64,000 bases of DNA from Cyathus striatus. Taxonomy: Eukaryota > Basidiomycota > Agaricomycetes > Agaricales > Nidulariaceae. Within the stretch, counting starts at the first letter, position 1. Every line of letters begins with the position of its first letter. Shown piece by piece: positions 10,622 to 21,109 of the stretch. The position numbers and the translations under genes are program-made. Where the stretch lies: positions 3,782,001-3,846,000 of the forward strand of contig JAOVFP010000005.1 in the NCBI GenBank assembly GCA_025738555.1, read 5' to 3'. Below the pieces are notes generated by a model that saw only the letters and a list, made by a program, of their open reading frames with translations, ran no database searches and was not told the origin of the DNA.

Positions 10622-11010
10622 CCATTGTTCAAGAACAATGCCTATGCATTCAATTACCAAGGACATACCATTGTTTCTAATAATAGAACTCCATTGTTCT
10701 TCACACCCATTGTTCAGAACAATGCCTATGCATTCACTTACCAAGGATATGCCATTGTTTCTAATAATAGGACTCCATTGTTCTTTTGCACCCATTGTGC
10801 AGAACAATGTCCTCCTATTCACCCATTGTCTTCATGCCCATTGTTTGCCAGGATCTATAAATAGAATTCCATTGTTCATCACCAGAACAATGTAATACTA
10901 TTTCTGTCACCATTGTTCAAGACCTGACTCATCTCCTTGAACACCATTGTTCTGCGCAGCCTCCACCTCAAGACAATGAATCTACCATTACCAAATTTGA
11001 AGGACAATGC
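10622..11010. repeat. 85 bp tandem repeat with dense CCATTGTT / AACAATGG motifs
   Basis: Units begin at 10622, 10707 and 10792 (period 85 bp; the third is partial and diverged). The word CATTGT(T) or its complement occurs about 18 times between 10622 and 11010, often as closely spaced inverted pairs such as CCATTGTTCAAGAACAATG. Outside the tandem units the motif continues irregularly to about 11010. The layout is not a CRISPR array, because the spacers are themselves repeated. Confidence 0.8.
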
Positions 11011-11496
11011 AGGATTGGTTTTGGGTAGGATTAGTCAGCAGTAGGAGGAAAAGAGCATAAAAGGAGAGAGGAATTGTGCCTTAGATAGCAGTTTTATCCA
11101 TTTACCACAGTTTGACAGCTAGGATTCTACTCACCAGAGTTTTATCCATTACCAAATAGCCCGCCACTAGCTAGGATCTTACTCACCTGTTCATCCCAAG
11201 TAGTTATTCTTACACATTAGATACAGAATCTATTGTGCTTTTCTTCAGTCCTATTAGTAACATAAACGACACAGCTCAACTCACTGTATAAATATATTCA
11301 CAGTAATCTCAACGTAACTCAACTCAACTCAATGTAATGCAGCTCAACTCAACATATCAAATCTCAATGTTACTTTTATCATATCTATTCAGTAGCAGCA
11401 CATATTAGTTTATGCACTGCAGCCACCAAGCTACAGTCAGAAACAACTAAGGCCCTCAACTTCATTTCGACCTTCACCACAGCACCAATCTTTATA

Positions 11497-11698
11497 TACA
11501 GCCTTTGCTGTACATACAAGCTTTCCTAGTGTTTCTAGCAGTTGTTGTTACCATATACAGCTTTAGCCATATACTCTAGAAACTCCCACAGTTCATCTCT
11601 TATTTACAGCCTTCGCTGTACCACACCAGTCACAGGCCAAGTTCTAAGCAAACCTAGCAAAGCCCACAGTTCATCGCCCATTTACAGTCTTTACTGTA
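11497..11698. repeat. Three small hairpin repeats (TACAG[C/T]-loop-[G/A]CTGTA)
   Basis: Perfect 6 bp stems with 4-base loops occur at 11497-11512, 11605-11620 and 11683-11698. The first two have TACAGC/GCTGTA stems and the third TACAGT/ACTGTA, so both arms changed together. Copies two and three lie inside a longer diverged direct repeat that begins CCCACAGTTCATC. A fourth, decayed copy lies near 11560. Confidence 0.65.
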
Positions 11699-12340
11699 CA
11701 TCCCATATCATAGGAGTTTGCAGGAATACATACGATCAGTATCCCTCGACCCCCAGGTGCTAGGTACAAATAAAGTCACTTCCTGCTGAACACCTAAGGT
11801 ATCTATTACCTTGAACGACACTATAGACCATGAACCAATCCAAACAATAACACACAATAATACACAATATCATGTGATATTCAAGACCAATCAACATACC
11901 CCAGTTTCCCAGGGATTGTGTTGTGTACTTTCTCTTCCACCACCACCATGCATTGCCACTCTCCCACATCAAGACACACACCACTCTGATGACTCTTTCA
12001 AGCTAAGTATTTATAATTTCATCTCAGACTTCCTCTCATTTGATAACAGAAAGAGAATGAAAGCCTACAGGTCCCAACCAAGTTTCTAAGCAGAACCACG
12101 CTCTCATCCCAGCTCCCTTCCTCATCTGCATCAACACTAAGCAGCATCATACTCTCCTCCCTTATTTCCTCTGCCCCCTCCTCTTCACTTTCTTCAATGT
12201 CAAATTTGATCCCTAATCCAAGTATGACTTTATCTGGCAGTGTATCCCTCCCCAATGCACCAGGGCCACTTGTACCTTGCAGAGAACAGTGGTTGTAACA
12301 AGCACAAGTGTGAGTGTGCACAGTCAGAGTGCATTGAAGT

Positions 12341-12490
12341 AATAGCAGTGGGGTTGGGAAGGTGGTAATTGGTACAGGGTGTGTTGGGGTGGTTGTAGGG
12401 TTGTGGTTGGTAGGTAGTGGGATGAGGTGATGAGGTGGTGTGGTAGTGGGATTGATGTGTGGGTGGGTGTTTTAGGTTGATGTTAGATGA
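12341..12490. other. G/T-rich strand-asymmetric run
   Basis: The plus strand is almost free of C for about 150 bases and is built from irregular GGTGG, GGTTG and GTGGG words. No regular repeat unit could be fixed. Confidence 0.6.
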
Positions 12491-13236
12491 GGTGGTACTC
12501 TGCATTTGAGCCAGATAGTGGCAGAGGTGTCAGAAGAAAACAAGATAATATGGGTGGGTACATTGGTACATTAGCAAACACAGATTTTTTTCCATAGCTA
12601 GACATAGCACATCAGCTAATCCCATAGCAGCCCATAGCAAACTAAAATTATGTAGCTATTCAACAGCATGCCATAGCAATCACTAGCAAACACACTTCAT
12701 TATATAGTACTGTATAGCAAAGTAATGAGCCTAGTTAGCATTTCATAATTTTCGGACTTCTTGTATAGTTCTTTTGGTATATGGTGAGCCAAATAGCACC
12801 TTATAGCCCAATTTAAATGCTGGAAGTCATACATAGTAATGAACTTCAATTTGACCTCAATTTCTTGAGAACTCTTGAATTACTTTTCTGAGTTGTTGGA
12901 ACAAGTGCTCACATGGACCATGACGAACCCATCAGCTCATCACTGTGATATTAATCCATGCCAAGCTTCAAGTTTTGAACATCAACATCAACCATCAACT
13001 TACCACCAAGAGCTTTGGAGTCCACTTCTCTCTTGTACTGTTCTTTCTTTTTTTGCTACCAGGGTTTATGTGCTCACTGTGATGTTGCCTTATTCAAGGA
13101 TATCAGTCTTGCCACCAGCTTTGCCTTCAAGTTGTGTCTGGACATCTACTCTCTTAGCTATAACCCATTTTGCTGACTTGTGCTGAGCAATATGTGAGTG
13201 TAGTTTTTATTCTCTTTCCTCTTTTACTAAAGGCAT

Positions 13237-13241
13237 ATAGG
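13237..13241. repeat. Left target-site duplication (ATAGG) of solo LTR
   Basis: ATAGG precedes the TGTTAC end of the solo LTR and is repeated exactly at 13855-13859. Confidence 0.85.
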
Positions 13242-13854
13242 TGTTACGATCTGAGCTGGTCTCGTGATATCTTCTGGTCTTGTGATGTCTTCTGGTCTTG
13301 TGATATAATAATCACGTGACTTGTCACTACACTTGTAAGTCGTATGACGAAGTCGGAGTCTAAACAGTAATAACGTAGAGTTATTCACTAATGGACTTGG
13401 CGGCGATCTCACAGCAACGCTTGAGATGCGATCTGGAAAGTAGCAGTGTTCTGGGTCTGAGGTGTTCTCAAAGGAGGTAGAGGGGATTAGCCAGCTATAT
13501 TGGATGATAGCTAAACTAAGATCAAGCTGAAGAAGCTTGATCGGAATACATGTGCTATTTATACAAAAGAAGCTTGGTCCATGCGAGTAAAGAAGAGTAG
13601 CTATAAATAAGTCTGTGACTTGTCATGACTCGACAGAGGTCTATAAATAGAATGTGCAGTAATATCAGTAAGTGAGTCCGAGGGGATAAGAGAAGTCCGT
13701 GCTCATAGTATGACAAACCAGAGGAGCGGGGTCGGGGATGATGAGTAAGTATGTAGTTATAAATAGAAAGGGATCAGTAAGCAGAAAGATATGAATAGAA
13801 GGGTCACGTGAAAAAGAGGTGCTCTGGCAGGGTTGAGATGGAAAAAGTGTAACA
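13242..13854. repeat. Solo LTR (613 bp), CpG-rich
   Basis: Begins TGTTAC and ends GTAACA (6 bp inverted termini, TG..CA) and is flanked by ATAGG on both sides, which defines an LTR left after recombination of a complete element. It contains about 19 CpG sites by eye, far more than the surrounding DNA, and internal short repeats such as TCTGGTCTTGTGAT. It is unrelated to the 665 bp LTRs at 2099 and 9631. Orientation is not determined. Confidence 0.88.
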
Positions 13855-13859
13855 ATAGG
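13855..13859. repeat. Right target-site duplication (ATAGG) of solo LTR
   Basis: An exact copy of 13237-13241, directly after the GTAACA end. Confidence 0.85.
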
Positions 13860-15013
13860 CATATTTACCTGAAGGAGTGATAGCCCATTGACTGCTGCTA
13901 TGGCGGTGCCAGGTGGTCAGGCTGCGAGGTTGAGGAAGGAGAGTTTGGGTGGTTCCAGAGTCAGTTTGACTTTGTCCACTGGGAGTGGTGGTGGTTAGTT
14001 ATTTCCTCCTTTATTGCTCTTTCACTTTACTGAATTTGACTGTAGATTCGATGGCTTCTTTGCTCTCTATTCATAGGCCACCTATACACCCATTCAAGAG
14101 TAGCACTTTGGTGTCCACTGGATCCCCAGGAGCTCTTGCTTGAATGCAAGGATCTCTGAAGGTTCCTGTTCCATCTGTTCCTGGGATCTCTGGGTCTCCT
14201 ATTGGGAAGCTGTCTTTGTCACCAGGTATAACCTGTATATCCTCATCACCAGGTGCCAGTCCCGCAGGCCATACTTGTATTGTGCCTTCACTGGTGAGTG
14301 GACAGTTCCCCTTCAGCAGTGTCAACAAACTATTCCCACCATTCCCCTTGTCAAGTCCAGCAGACCATGCTTCACTTCACTTCAAGAGAATGAGACTGTG
14401 CGTAAACTCTAACAATGCCATGTCACTTTGTGAGCTTGGGTAAATGCTCACCTCCATCTCACCCAGGATCCCACTCAAGAGTCAAAGACCATAATGCTGT
14501 TTGGAATGTGATAATTGCAGCTGTGGGTATTGTGGGCTGGCAGAGAATTAGTAGGAGTATGATTGAGAGTCTAGTGGCAAGATGTCAAATGGTGAGTGAT
14601 ATGTCATGGTGAGGGGTGGTGAGCCAAGGCATGTATGAAGATACAGTTATAAAGTAGGTGGTCCAAAATGTTAGGTACCGGGGAAATTGTATGTATATAT
14701 ATTATTATTTTAAGTATAATCCATAATTTGACATCACAAGATCATAAGCAAGAAGCAGTAGTATTCTAAATATATGTGCTAGCATTTGTATAACTACCAT
14801 AGCAACTTGCTGTGTGCTCAGATGGCTCCATAGTGCTCCATAGTGTGCCATCAATCATTCCATAGCAACCCATAGCATACAGTACAAGCTATATAGCATA
14901 AGTAGAAGCCTATACAGTTTCTGATAAAGGGGGGTCTTTGTTTTGGTGCTATGCTACTATATAGTGCTATGTAGAATCGGTTAGCAGACCCAGACTTTGC
15001 TGATGTACAATGT

Positions 15014-15769
15014 ATTGTTGGTAGCCTGTAATTATGGTAGCACATATTTACATGTACATACTTGTAAATTTAATAGTACATATATATATTATATGCACAT
15101 ATATCTACCTCCTTGAAGAATGTGGTTTCTCATATATCCACAATTACTTCCACCCTTCTAAGGTATGTACTTCAGTTGATAAGATTGACAGGACAGTGGT
15201 CCCATCATGTGGTGAGAGTGAGACATCGCTTGGCCTCAAGCTGAAAGAGGGAGAGGCATACAGTTTAGGAACACTGTAGTGGTGTGGTGCATTACTACCT
15301 GAGTAATCAGATCTAGATGATTAGTTTACATAATAGGGTCTGGACAAATATTACTTGATTAATCATTGCTGTGCCTTAGTTCGGCTTGGTGTTGCACTCT
15401 GTGGTAATTACCCCAAATTCACCATTCAGAAAGATATTCATGTGGAAGGTGCAAATCTAAACCTAGAGCCTTCAAATTCTGCAGAAATTTAATTCATATA
15501 ATATATAATGTATATGTAAAATTTCAGAACAAACGAGTGTATTTGTCGTGTACAGTTTACGAAACAAAATTTGGCGTTGCATAAGATGGTGAATGACTGT
15601 AAGTATGGCATGGCGCTAATTGAGACTGAGAGTGACATTTGTTGGTGGCTGTGCTGTGTCACAGTCACACGTGCGTCAGTGCCAGTCGTGGGAATGTTTT
15701 GACCAAAAGTTATCCTCAGAAGGTGCTCCCTCATCGTACCCGCCGTCCTCAAGATCCCCCTCCGACAAA
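15014..15769. other. Intergenic boundary between repeat compartment and gene compartment
   Basis: No gene is seen. The left half is AT-rich and CpG-poor; from about 15,660 CpG becomes frequent. The last bases form the 5' leader of RPL26, which is on the plus strand. Confidence 0.6.
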
Positions 15770-16440
15770 ATGAAGTTCAACGCCGGTGTGTAACGTTTTT
15801 CTAGGTCTATCTTGCTGTTCCGCTGCATTTCTGGCTCGGCTCGTCGAATTTGGTGCAGAAATGGGTTGGATGGGCCAGTTGGGAGGCGGATGGACTCGTG
15901 GATTTTCACGATGCTGAGCTTTCTGTGAACAGATGTCTCCTCCTCGCGGCGCAAATCGCGTAAGGCCCACTTCGCGGCCCCCTCTTCGATCCGCCGCAAG
16001 ATTATGTCCTCCGCTCTTTCGAAGGAGCTCCGCGGCAAGTACAACGTGCGTTATGAAGACATACTACTGAGTTGGCGGAGGAAGCTGATGTGCGTTGTAG
16101 ACCCGCTCACTACCTATCCGCAAGGACGACGAGGTCAGGATTGTTAGGGGCAAGTACAAGGGTCGTGAGGGCAAGGTTACACAGGTGTACCGCAAGAAAT
16201 GGGTTATCCACGTTGAGCGCGTTCAGCGGGATAAGTCCAACGGTGCTACTTCTCCCATTGGCATTCACCCTAGCAATGTAGTAATCACCACTATCAAGCT
16301 GGACAAGGACAGGTAAGCATAATTGTTCTGTCCATATATTATTTTCCTCGTATCAATACTATGACAGGCGGGCAATTCTTGAGAGGAAGGACAGGAAGAA
16401 GACTGCATCTGGTGATGTTGAGATGGCTGAGGTATGCTGA
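15770..16440 (+). CDS. 60S ribosomal protein L26 (uL24)
   Basis: A structural protein of the large ribosomal subunit, located near the exit tunnel. Four exons: 15770-15785, 15933-16045, 16101-16312 and 16368-16440, giving about 137 residues, the usual size. The join [19 protein letters not shown] across the first intron matches the conserved N-terminus; the KOW region follows ([20 protein letters not shown]). The 147 bp first intron directly after a 16 bp first exon is typical of ribosomal protein genes. The C-terminus reads ..DVEMAEVC with the stop at 16438; alternatively an intron at 16432-16480 would end it after ..EMAE. It is the first host gene to the right of the repeat compartment. Confidence 0.95.
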
Positions 16441-16737
16441 AATATATATTCCATTAATTGAAGCTTACGTTCTTATGCAGTAAATCGCGTTGCGTACCTT
16501 TTTGTCGTCCAGTCTGTATCATGATTCAAAATTCTTATGTATCTATGCACTTAGCAGATGATATCCCACATGACCTTCCTGTCCAGGTCTCACAGTCTAA
16601 ATGTCGAAGTGAATTCTTTTCCTGAGCGCGTAATGAGCTTAAGTACTCTTTCGTCTTAACGTAGTGTTATGTATTAGAAGGGGAATATGTTGCTACAAGA
16701 AAAGGAGAAAGGCTCGGTGCATGATATTTAGAAAATG

Positions 16738-17647
16738 ACATCCTCATCCTTTGTACTGAGTAAATTTGTGTTGGTCTCTTCGTCTATATCATCTTCCACA
16801 GTGACCGGTTGTTCGAGTGCTTCCCGTTCTGCATTTCTTGCAGCTGTGTCACGCTTTTTCTTCCCTTGCACTTTCTTTAATCTTCTCGAGTGTAAGCTGA
16901 TATCATAACTTCGACATCAAGTAAAACGAACCGGAAAAATTCCTCACGGTCCATCTCGTCGAGCTCGCTCATGATGTACTTGATCGTGTTCTCCAAGCGG
17001 GGTATTACGACGTGCTCAATAGCATTTACTCTACGATTTGTTGCTCGAATGACCTCGTCCAGGATTGTGAAGGCTGTCTGGAGTGAAGCTAGTTCAACCA
17101 GTGTTTCAAGAGCCTTCGCGTAAACTTCTTTAGCTTTTATGATTTGTTGTCCACCTCGACCGAGACCCGTTAAGTTGAAATCTACATTCACGATCGAATT
17201 ACAACCAGACACAGTAGATGAAGGTTGTAAGCTTACCAGACCCTGAGACACGATCCACCTCAAATGCAGGGAGTACAACACCGGATACATTCTCCTGTCG
17301 TGCCTTTACTCTGAAAGTTGCTAGTTTCGCCTGCTCCTGAACTAGATATGCGATGTCTCCAGTGGCATACGTAACCTCAGCCATTGAGAACGACGCCAAC
17401 TGCATCACTCGTCCCATTTTTCGTTTCGCCTATGGCTAACAGGTTCAGTACTACTTAGAGTGTCATTGGTATTGTGGCCATGTACCTCATCGACCTTCTT
17501 CAAAATTGCCCTGAAACGGGTGGTGAGCGCATCACGCTTCTTTGCAAGGAGTGAGTGCCCAGTCTGAGCACCTTTCAAGCGCAATTTAGTGTTTGTGAGA
17601 GCCATTCGTGTGGCAAAGATATTTTCACGGGGGCCTGTTCCAGACAT
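16738..17647 (-). CDS. V-type proton ATPase subunit D
   Basis: The central rotor stalk subunit of the vacuolar H+-ATPase, which couples ATP hydrolysis in V1 to proton pumping by Vo. The protein is about 252 residues in four exons, the normal size. The N-terminus is [17 protein letters not shown], followed by the long helical hairpin expected of the family ([20 protein letters not shown]; then [20 protein letters not shown] and [18 protein letters not shown]). The last intron lies between EEFFR and [10 protein letters not shown]. The start at 17647 is the only ATG that gives the conserved N-terminus. Confidence 0.95.
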
Positions 17648-17933
17648 GATACAAAAGAAGACGAAGGATGGGATTGGGGAGTGGAAGATGGAAGAACGGA
17701 GTTGAGGTTGGGTTGAAGAGCAATCAGATCTCAGAAGTAACATGACGCTTATCGGCGTCATGTCACATCGTACATATTGTTAGACTTCACGCTCAAATGT
17801 ACATAAGTGCAGTATTGCCTACGCCACCAACAAAACAAAACAACATCACAATTTCATTACAACAAATATAATTCCGGCATCGAGAATATGTACAATAGAG
17901 AAATTACATCGCTCCGTATTTGCTTAAGCAATG

Positions 17934-19147
17934 CTATACTTACCGTAGTTCTTCTCGGGATCGAACACCTATAATATTCCTCAGTAAGAGTATACATGCA
18001 ACATCGAAGTGTGATCGATACCAACCTCCCATCGAGATGCAGGGAAAATATGCTTATTCCGCTGATAATAGCTTCTCTCCACAACTTTTCCTGCATGGGA
18101 TTCATCCTTCTCCTTTGTAGCATCTGCTAGGAGTCGGACATCGTCGTGAACATCAAAATTAAACAAAGGACCGGATTTTCCGCGAGCTTTGTTGATAATA
18201 AAGTCGTAAAATGTGTGGTGCTAGTTAACGTTTAGTTTCATCGGACTTCGAGTGAGCAAATAACCCGTACTTGTGGTATTATGAGATCTTCTTTCACATA
18301 CATCAAATTATCCACGCTGACACCACGAAGCTCTGAGAACTGCTGACGACATTTTTCAAGGAATGTTCCAATAGTATCGCCCTTCTTGCACTGAAAGCGA
18401 TAGTTCAGAATCAGACCATGTTTGCAACATCATTTGATACTTACGGTAACGGTCTTTCGGTGGCCACTTCCATCCCAGTAGGAGTATGTAATTTCAATGT
18501 CTTCGTTCTTTATCTTTTCTTGCAACTCCAACCATTCCAATCGCAGGCGTTCTCGTTCTTTACGCTCTGCTTCTTCGCGCTCCCTGTCTGGAAGGAAGGA
18601 CGTATCGACATTAGGATTTTTTCTGAATTTACTCCTCTTGGCTGGTGGACCATCTTCTTTGTCATTGGAAGATGCACGGGTTTCCACCAGACCAGATTCT
18701 TCACCTTCTTCTTCATCTAGAGCAAAAGACAGGGTAGCCTTTGAAACTTTCTTTCGCTTCTTTGCCTTCTTTGCTTCATCCCTAAACAATTTCTCCACAC
18801 GCTGTAAGTCACCAAAACACGCGACACAAAGAAAGGTTGCAATGAATGTGCATGATTGAAATGAGAACATACTTTATTTCGTTCGAGCGTGCAGCTTCGC
18901 GAGCTTTCGCTTCCTCCAACTCCTTCCTACGTTGTTGAAACTCTTCAAGATGAACTAGACCAACAGTACTATTCTTCAAGGATTCTTCCATAGAATCATT
19001 CTGACCGACGAATCGGTTCGCTGACGGGCGTGATTTCTCGGTCTCCTGGATGAGGGTTTGCTTCTGGCGCTCGAATTCTTCTCGCATTTGACTGCGCTGT
19101 TTTACAAGTGCATCTTCGCGCCGACCTTCTGCTTTATTCAACGACAT
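17934..19147 (-). CDS. XAP5/FAM50 family nuclear protein
   Basis: XAP5 (FAM50A/B) proteins are conserved nuclear proteins linked in other eukaryotes to pre-mRNA splicing and circadian or developmental gene regulation; the biochemical role is unclear. The N-terminal half is charged and helical ([20 protein letters not shown]) with a short NLS-like run ([11 protein letters not shown]). The C-terminal XAP5 block is intact: [43 protein letters not shown] and the terminal [13 protein letters not shown]. There are several introns, one near the end separating PASRWE from VFDPEKNY. It starts 163 bp from the divergent uS13m gene, so the two probably share a promoter region. Confidence 0.93.
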
Positions 19148-19310
19148 AGTGGGAGATAGTGTATGTGGATGTGGGAGTTAACTTGTTTGCAGCAGCGATT
19201 GAGTATTGAATATTGAATACTTATTGAACACCGTCGGAAAGTGAATTGAAATCATTTTTTGATCCCGTGACCCACGACCTTCTCTCTATCCTTCACCCTC
19301 CGCGTTTCCG

Positions 19311-19903
19311 ATGGTACATATCCTCGGTGTCCCTCTTCCCGACAGTAAATTTGCATGGGTCAGCTCAAGACTTTCTCTTCATATTTTCCTAATACTTATT
19401 TAACCTATATTAATCTTCTATCTTAGCTTGCATTGAAGAGGTTCTATGGTGTAGGACCCCACGTCGCGCGTAAAATCTGCGCACGACTTCAAATTCATGA
19501 CCGCTGCAAAGTTGGCGACCTCTCACCCTTTCAAATAACGGCGCTTACATCCTTCCTGTCGTCCCCGAACACGTCTGTTACACCTCCACGATATCCTCTC
19601 GCCACGCCAAATTACACCCCACCCATAGCTGGAACGGTGTCTATCCAAAGTTTGCATGCTAAATTCATTGAATCAGTAAAAGCTAAGGAAGATCGCAAAA
19701 AGAGTCTAGGTCTCGATCCATTGAGGAAATTGAAGGTAGAGGCGGAATTGAGAAGGGAGATGAGAGAGAATATTGCACACCAGAGGATGATTGGGAGTTA
19801 TGTCGGGAAGAGGCATGCGATGCACCTACCAGTCAGGGGACAGAATACCAAGAACAATGCTAAGACAGCAAGGAAACTCAATAGGATCGAGCGCCGCTCG
19901 TGA
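19311..19903 (+). CDS. Mitochondrial 37S ribosomal protein uS13m
   Basis: A small-subunit protein of the mitochondrial ribosome, located in the head. A 16-codon first exon (19311-19358, [16 protein letters not shown]) is joined across a 68 bp intron to the second exon (19427-19903). The S13 helix-turn-helix region [19 protein letters not shown] and the C-terminal [14 protein letters not shown] motif, which contacts rRNA, are both present. At about 174 residues it is longer than bacterial S13 because of a Pro/Thr-rich insertion after [10 protein letters not shown] (about residues 60-90). No separate targeting peptide is obvious. Divergent from XAP5. Confidence 0.92.
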
Positions 19904-20327
19904 ACATTGACTGTCTAACGTATTTGTGCTACAGATGATCCGCTGGTGTGATGCCGGGAGCATTGGCGTCGTAGGAGGTTGCTTTGACTACATTACACAT
20001 TTTTTAAAAGTTATGAAATATCAACGTTTCAACTGTGACGCTGGCGTTTTGCCTTCACCATTTACGAACTGCGTGACTTACCATCAAATATCGCGGTGAC
20101 CATAGTAGTTCTGTTCATCGCTTGTCTTTCTCCATTCTCTCGAGTCGAAACACCATCCTTCCAATTCAGGAGTGTGACTTGCTCCTTTCTTACTCCCTTC
20201 ATATCTCCTTGCTCTCCCCAGGAAACCCCAGTTCTGTACACGCGAATTCACAAGAATATTCAATACTCCCAGTCTTCGTTTAGTTTTAGCATTTGATCTT
20301 GTTCATACTGTACGTACTGTACATACT
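19904..20327. other. Intergenic, uS13m to BET3
   Basis: It holds the uS13m 3' end and the BET3 upstream region. No gene or RNA gene is recognisable. A short TACGTACTGTACATAC run lies 20 bp before the BET3 start. Confidence 0.5.
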
Positions 20328-21109
20328 ATGGCAACTTCAAGCAAGCAATATAAAGCCATAGGCGAAGATCTCTGGAAAGGACGTCCCGAAAAGATTGTAA
20401 GTACCGAATAATTTATGGGGAGATGTCTGTTTGAATTTGATAGAACGCAGAACTGTTCGCACTCACGTATGGCGCGCTGGTCGTTCAGCTTATACAAGAT
20501 TATGAAGACTATGAAGAAGTCAACAAGCAGCTAGAGAAGATGGGATACAACATTGGTACAAGGCTCATTGAAGATTTCCTTGCGAAGTCAGGACTAGGAA
20601 GATGCTCAGATTTCAGAGAGGTTGGAGAAGTGGTTGCCAAAGTTTGTACTTTCCTGAGCAAATGTCTGCTTTCAAGCTCATATATCTTAGGTCGGGTTTA
20701 AATCTTTTTGAATATTGCACCGATTATCACACATAGCGCGCCTCCACCGCCTACTTCTCCCAGTCGTCCCGCAAGCGCAGGCTCCTTATCACAAGGATCT
20801 GCCGGGACCTTCTTTACTCTCACATTCGATGAGAATCCCTTGGCTGAATTTGTTGAGCTCCCAGGAGAAGCGCTGGAGGGTGGACTGTGGTTCAGCAATG
20901 TGCTGTGTGGGGTGATACGGGGTGCCCTGGAAATGGTAAAGGCAGTTTTCACTTCTGTATGCCCGTCTTATGAATATTCATTTAAACAGGTACAGATGCA
21001 AGTACAAGCAGAATTCATATCGGATATACTACGAGGAGATGACAGTACGGAGATGCGCGTTAAGCTTGTGAAATATCTAGAGGAAGAAGTACCTGTTGGC
21101 GACGATTAG
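20328..21109 (+). CDS. TRAPP complex core subunit BET3 (TRAPPC3)
   Basis: A core subunit of the TRAPP tethering complexes that activate the Rab GTPase Ypt1 at ER-to-Golgi membranes. Four exons. The family signatures are in order: [58 protein letters not shown] (the cysteine that is acylated in other BET3 proteins is present), [10 protein letters not shown] and [20 protein letters not shown]. Compared with the usual family length there is a Pro/Ser-rich insertion of about 20 residues after NIAPIITH. The start at 20328 gives [16 protein letters not shown], close to the expected N-terminus. Confidence 0.95.

Larger units (their letters stand above)
10301..12559. other. Repeat-rich DNA without recognisable genes
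   Basis: No protein family is recognisable. CpG is scarce (about a dozen by eye). The stretch holds the CCATTGTT-rich tandem repeat (10622-11010), a CATAAAAGGAGAGAG box near 11056 that could be a TATA-type promoter of an old LTR, CTCAA-rich simple sequence (11275-11350), three small hairpins (11497-11698) and a G/T-rich run (12341-12490). It is probably a decayed LTR or transposon, but I could not find matching termini. Confidence 0.5.
12560..15013. mobile_element. Candidate non-autonomous DNA transposon
   Basis: The ends carry a 19 bp imperfect inverted repeat: ACATTGGTACATTAGCAAA at 12560-12578, and its near-complement at 14996-15013. Both subterminal regions are packed with CCATAGCA/CATAGC words (12590-12720 and 14800-14980), as in many class II elements whose transposase binds subterminal repeats. 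No transposase is visible between them and no target duplication was found. The superfamily is not assigned. A solo LTR lies inside it. Confidence 0.4.

Noticed and set aside
10622..10900. Possible CRISPR-like array
   Set aside because: This is a fungal genome, and the segments between the short repeats are themselves copies of one another, so it is an ordinary tandem repeat.
11056..11070. LTR promoter (TATA-like CATAAAAGGAGAGAG) implying a second LTR here
   Set aside because: No matching TG..CA termini or target duplication could be found around it, so a second LTR is not claimed.
12019..12321. Acidic minus-strand frame (about 100 codons)
   Set aside because: It lies in repeat DNA, has no family resemblance and no neighbouring exons; it is retained only as part of the repeat-rich region.
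14071..14328. Collagen-like Gly/Pro/Asp-rich minus-strand frame, and a Ser/Pro-rich plus-strand frame opposite it
   Set aside because: Both are short, lie within CpG-poor transposon-like DNA, and lack a full gene structure. They could be remnants of a transposon gene, but nothing identifies one.
15676..16044. Long minus-strand open frame (about 122 codons)
   Set aside because: It lies opposite the RPL26 exons and intron, with no homology that I recognise; RPL26 on the plus strand is certain.
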